Origin: Leptoclinus maculatus
Taxonomy: Eukaryota > Chordata > Actinopteri > Perciformes > Stichaeidae
Length of the DNA stretch: 64,000 nt
Direction of reading: 5' to 3'
Assembly (NCBI GenBank): GCA_032191485.1
Contig: JAVDOI010000002.1
Location: 8,671,120 to 8,735,119, forward strand
In this document: positions 59,855-64,000 of the stretch, one piece after another
How the letters are laid out: the number at the start of each line of letters is the position of its first letter
Numbering within the stretch: position 1 is the stretch's first letter
The notes under the pieces: model-generated
What the model saw: only the letters and a program-made list of their open reading frames with translations
The model's database searches: none
Told to the model about the DNA's origin: nothing
Translations under genes and position numbers: made by a program

Positions 59855-59882
<28 letters not shown>
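59854..59882. repeat. (AC)n microsatellite
   Basis: About 14 AC units. Confidence 0.92.
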
Positions 59883-59886
<4 letters not shown>

Positions 59887-60164
59887 TTATTTTGAGTTAA
59901 TCCCACAACATGAGTCAACCTAATGCCAGAAATACTCCCGAGGGGACCAAATGAGCATTAATCCACAGCTGAAAACAGTCCAAAACAAATGCATTATTTA
60001 CTCCTGTTTGAGTAAGTTTGTTGTAAACTACAGCGTCCAGATGTTTGACTGAACATAGAAAAGGACAACTTGGATTTACTGGTGAAAGAAATTCAATTGC
60101 CAGAGCCTGAAAAAACATAGAGGTAAAGACGGTGAACATGTGAATGTTCACAGTATATGGAGCC

Positions 60165-60168
<4 letters not shown>

Positions 60169-60241
<73 letters not shown>
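60169..60241. repeat. compound (AT)n-(AC)n microsatellite
   Basis: About 18 AT units (60169-60205), one G, then about 17 AC units (60207-60241). Confidence 0.94.
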
Positions 60242-60244
<3 letters not shown>

Positions 60245-60817
60245 GCTGTCAAGTAGACAGGATGAATTGCTGCGATGGCTCCATGTGTTTCCATTATTAA
60301 TGAAGGTATTCACATCTGAATGAGAGGCACCACAAACAAAAACAACACATTCAGTGTGTTAAATTATTGACGGAACCTCAAGATCTCAGAGAGGTTTCTC
60401 CCTTTGATATTGTTCAGGTTAAATCTGGCAAGCCGCCGCTGTGTTCTTTGCGCGCTCCTCTTCCTGCTTGTTTACCTTTTTTTTGTTTTGACTTACAAAA
60501 CCATCTCCACCTCCCCTCCTCTCAAGCTACAGCTGACGGCACCAAAGGGCCAGGTGAGAATCCAAATACTGAGCTACTGACCAGGTTTCATCAGAGATGC
60601 ACAACCTTAAAACAGACTGTCAGGAGAATATGCTCGTATCTTTTTGTTGATTCCGCTTTCAAACCACAGTCTTGTGAGATTCAAGCAAGAACAAACACTA
60701 ACGTGCCGCTTTAAGTCTGTTTACATTTGCCTCTGCTGTTGTCCGCCACTCAAAACCCAAATCCTGATTTTGGGACGTGTGATCTACAGCAACAGTTGAA
60801 GGCTGGAGGAAGTCACT

Positions 60818-60844
60818 CACACACACACACACACACACACACAC
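60818..60844. repeat. (CA)n microsatellite
   Basis: About 13 CA units. Confidence 0.9.
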
Positions 60845-61785
60845 CTGAAAGCTGCTCATCCCTGATCAACTTGGCTGGGGCAGCTGGGGATTAAGTGCTT
60901 GCTGAAAGACACAAAGGCAGCTGGGTTATGGCTGCAATCGTGTTTCTCTCACCTTGAGACTCTTTCCTGATATGAAGTTGGAAAAGTAAAACTAGTGGTC
61001 CGAAACAGAACTACTATCTGTTTTCGAGAGATAGCACCAGAAACCGCAACAGCTCCGCCACATTTCCTGGGTGAAATAGTAGCAGCATTGCATGCCAGAA
61101 TCTGATAAAAGCACGAAAAATGAGATGAAACGGTTGTTACGTTTTAATGCACATGACTGATGTGGCTGGCACCGGCACCGCCATCATGTTTCATCAAGTC
61201 TTTGATCGAATCAGATGCTGTTGTAATGCCTGTCAATAATGCACATTAGGGAGCCAAATGTGATAAGGTGGATGCAGCAAGGGGAGATTCAGCTGCCACA
61301 GCCTTGCAACTTGTGTCTCCTGATGCCGAGCTGCATTTTGACCTGAGCATCGTCAGAGCCGGGCTTATCGCTGCGGACTTCAACCTACGCAGCACCACAC
61401 CACATAACGCCTGCCACAGAGGGAGGAAGCAGCCCTGAAACTGTCGTATGTTAGGTGAGCTCTAATAACCGCAGGGGACTGCAATACCCTGACAATCTCA
61501 TATATATATGTATACATACAGCGTGTTCACACAAAGGTCTACTAAGAGTGTGTGATGAATTGGAAAGATGTTCTTGGCCTGTTTCCAGCGTGTTAGAAAA
61601 TAAAACACAACTTTTGCCAATGGCAAATTAATTCCTTTTTTCGCAACTAAGCTTTTATACAAGACTGCAGATTCAATGCAATTAATTGAACAAAGTTGAG
61701 ACTGCCATCGGGGCTGCTGTGAGAAAGAGATCATGTGCTGTAGAAGATAGCTACACCGTTTTCTTCACACTCTAATAGCATCTTA

Positions 61786-61803
61786 TGTGTGTGTGTGTGT
61801 GTG
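61786..61803. repeat. (TG)n microsatellite
   Basis: Nine TG units. Confidence 0.82.
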
Positions 61804-62211
61804 CTTATAGCTGTGGGCTGATTGCTGCTCTGTTCCATGATAAGGGAAACCTGAGGAGAGCCAGACGGAGCCACTATCACACGCTGAGAAGCCCATATTG
61901 GTGCCAGCGCCGTGCGCGGTGATTGATCCGCCAAACAAGTCCTGCGGACACAGCCAGCCAGCTCTGTTCCCTGTCCCTGCACTTTCCTTCAAGCATTAAC
62001 AGGTTGTTTATGTGGAGGAGCAGTTCTTTTCACACACAGGCTTTTAAACAACCGCCCAAGCACATTTTGACCAGTTTTAGGAAAAGCACAGGTTCATGAA
62101 TATGAGCAAAACACTTCAAGTATACAACATTATCCACTCGTGTTCATAGACAAGGCTGAACTACACAGGGCTGTACTCTGAAAGGTTGTTTGAATATAAA
62201 ATATGAATATA

Positions 62212-62247
62212 AGCCTTGCTGCCTTCAAGTTGCAAGGCAGCAAGGCT
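62212..62247. repeat. perfect 14-bp inverted repeat with 8-nt loop
   Basis: The arm AGCCTTGCTGCCTT (62212-62225) is exactly complementary to AAGGCAGCAAGGCT (62234-62247); the loop is CAAGTTGC. Confidence 0.9.
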
Positions 62248-63070
62248 GATCTTGCATTCACAGAGCTACTTCACCACTGCACGTTTTGAAGTACTGTTAG
62301 CTGATTGCTTCATTCCAGGATCAGTCCTGATCCATCATTATACCTGTTGAGGTGCTTTATAAAGACAAATATAGAATCTACTGCAGCTTCATCATGGTTT
62401 GCTTTGTATTTGACCAGAGAGAGGGAAATGTAACTCATCTGAGACATCCATAACATTTTCCTATCGGATAATGTTCCTCAAATAGAATAGAACATATCTT
62501 AATTAAAAGGTTATTTGCAGAGAGTGTTCACTTCAATTTCCAAGTCAGAATTACAATTTTTCTGACAGCTTCGATATATCTGTCTTGGCTCTTGGCAACT
62601 GCTTGAAAATCAAACAAATATGGACGCCTCACATCAGCCAAAGACTGTTGTTTAATGTAATTAAAACTACCTTCAATGGATATGGTGTTATCTTGTCAAT
62701 GCACAGTATTTTAACAGTCCGGTCGCCAGAAATTTTTTTTTGGCATTGTCGTCCAGGAACGCAAAATGTCATGTCTTTTTGGCTACTAGGTTGATTTTAT
62801 TCCTAAAATAACAAACTCTATAATTCTTACAACTGTGTCGATGGCATGAATGCTTCTAACTTGTTACCATGGGAACTTTGAGAAGTGTGCTTCTAAGCTA
62901 AAACACATTTCTAAACTACTTCATTTGAATGTAAAAAGTTGGATACCTAATTAAATCATTGTGTTCACAACTGAACGCTCTTGCTATTTTTGTGAATGTT
63001 TTATTGTTGAATTGTACTAAAGGTTGCTTCTTATATTGTGTAGATTTCCATTTACATACGTGCCTCCTCT
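62248..63070. other. intronic sequence, no gene seen
   Basis: AT-rich, short open frames only, no identified repeat family. Confidence 0.4.

Positions 63071-63098
<28 letters not shown>
63071..63098. repeat. (CA)n microsatellite
   Basis: Fourteen CA units followed by GAGAGA. Confidence 0.92.
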
Positions 63099-63101
<3 letters not shown>

Positions 63102-64000
63102 AGAATACAGAGACAATACTTCAGGTGGGTGTATGTTGCTCCAAGGTCCAGAGAGTGAAAATAGATCTGAATCGTGGGCGTAGCGGTATGCATATCTTCA
63201 GTACAGAATGTTTGTTTGTGTGGTGAGAGGAGATGAGCCGTGAGGAAAAACAGTGAATGGGGGGGACTTCAGGTCAAACACACGCTTTTCTAATACTGCA
63301 AACGCCGCGTCTATCAGCAGCTATCACTAACCCTATAAACACCTGACAACCCACACAAATGTTTTTTTCTATACCGCATTACAAACATCGAGAGAATGTT
63401 CTTCTGATGGAAGAAAGCAGCATCCATTAGCTTTCTATTTCAAACACTAACCTTTTACAAGCTCTGTGGTTTATGCATCAACGTGGCCTTATGAATACTA
63501 ACCGTGTAGAATCTTTTTCATCTGCATTCAAGTCCTGCATTACACTGCGAGATTACGGTGACTGTTTCGCTGAGGGCTATGGCTTCCTGGGATGCATCCA
63601 GTGGCTGCGGCATATCAATGACCAGCACCGTGGCCATTCATAATACGAAGACACACTTCTGTTATGGTTTTTTGATATGAGCTGGAAATAGGAGCTCATG
63701 AAAACCACCCGAGCCATTTGTTTCTGAAGAGGGAAATTGGATCGGTTGAAGAGCGCGGTAAGCACGGGGCCACCTGTGTTAATGGGATTGCTGTGGTTGA
63801 AGCTGCAGCTTCCACCTGACTCCCACTCTTGTTTATTCTAAGCCAGATCAATAGCTGGTGACGTACGGGGGGAAGGTGCCGGGCGGCCCACCGAATTTTT
63901 ATTTCACAATGAAAATAAAATGATTCACATTTGGACTTTTTTTTAGTGTGTACTTTGAATGTAAATAATGTTCCAGAGTGGATAACGCATCAAAAAAGAC
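63099..64000. other. intronic or intergenic sequence at the right edge, no gene seen
   Basis: No first exon or promoter of asic2 was recognised before the window ends. Confidence 0.4.

Larger units (their letters stand above)
60242..62211. other. intronic sequence, no gene seen
   Basis: Two CA/GT tracts (60818-60844, 61786-61803). The 115-codon plus frame at 60367 has no recognisable domain. The stretch 61140-61400 is repeat-free. Confidence 0.4.
3381..64000 (-). other. asic2: probable asic2 intron 1 (partial, at least about 60 kb)
   Basis: Everything to the right of the exon is upstream on the asic2 strand. No open frame resembles the large first exons of ASIC2a or ASIC2b, which encode the N-terminus, TM1 and the start of the extracellular domain and would give an open frame of several hundred bases. 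No other gene was recognised. A very long first intron is known for mammalian ASIC2, so an intronic assignment is the simplest. It remains an inference, because a promoter or first exon outside the window cannot be seen. Confidence 0.65.

Noticed and set aside
1..64000. CRISPR arrays, operons, bacterial promoters or ribosome binding sites
   Set aside because: The splice sites, LINE and Tc1-like remnants and microsatellites show a vertebrate nuclear sequence, so these feature types do not apply; no regularly spaced repeat array was seen.

Overview
The window reads as vertebrate, almost certainly teleost fish, nuclear DNA. It is AT-rich and has no dense coding. Long (CA)n/(GT)n tracts recur every few kilobases, and many short, decayed transposon copies belong to families I recognise as common in fish, probably percomorphs (an inference from recalled repeat consensuses, not from a search).

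One coding exon is secure. At 3230-3380 on the minus strand lies a 151-nt exon of an acid-sensing ion channel, best matched to asic2 (ASIC2/BNC1/ACCN1). It has a clean 3' splice site and a consensus GTAAGC donor. In mammals the homologous exon is the first exon shared by the ASIC2a and ASIC2b forms and follows a giant first intron. The simplest layout is therefore that 1-3229 is the start of the next intron, and 3381-64000 is part of a very long intron 1, with the alternative first exons beyond the right edge. I found no second asic2 exon and no convincing exon of another gene.

The intron holds transposon remnants and simple repeats. L2-like LINE fragments lie at 3976-4790 (+) and 20650-21985 (-), and detached LINE-type 3' tails at 7277-7400, 22190-22352, 28130-28348 and perhaps 34683-34800. 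A three-copy family (A) lies near 9.05, 31.3 and 57.0 kb, and a second three-copy family (B) near 20.4, 38.9 and 46.4 kb. Tc1/mariner transposase remnants lie at 43.7-44.3 kb (+) and 46.7-47.0 kb (-). A hAT-like element lies at 45.4-45.9 kb and DNA-transposon-like sequence at 49.05-49.72 kb. Other structures are a 103-bp direct repeat with one mismatch (15.46 and 15.86 kb), several short hairpins (1.76, 17.8, 39.4 and 62.2 kb), and long G or C runs.

Stretches at about 52.1-53.1 kb and 55.0-55.2 kb are repeat-free and carry clustered POU- or homeodomain-like motifs. They are the best places to look for intronic enhancers, but this is only inference. I saw no wholly new gene system. The most useful points are the gene assignment, the near-identical 103-bp repeat, the exact inverted repeats, and the strand-asymmetric UG/CA tracts in a long neuronal-gene intron.
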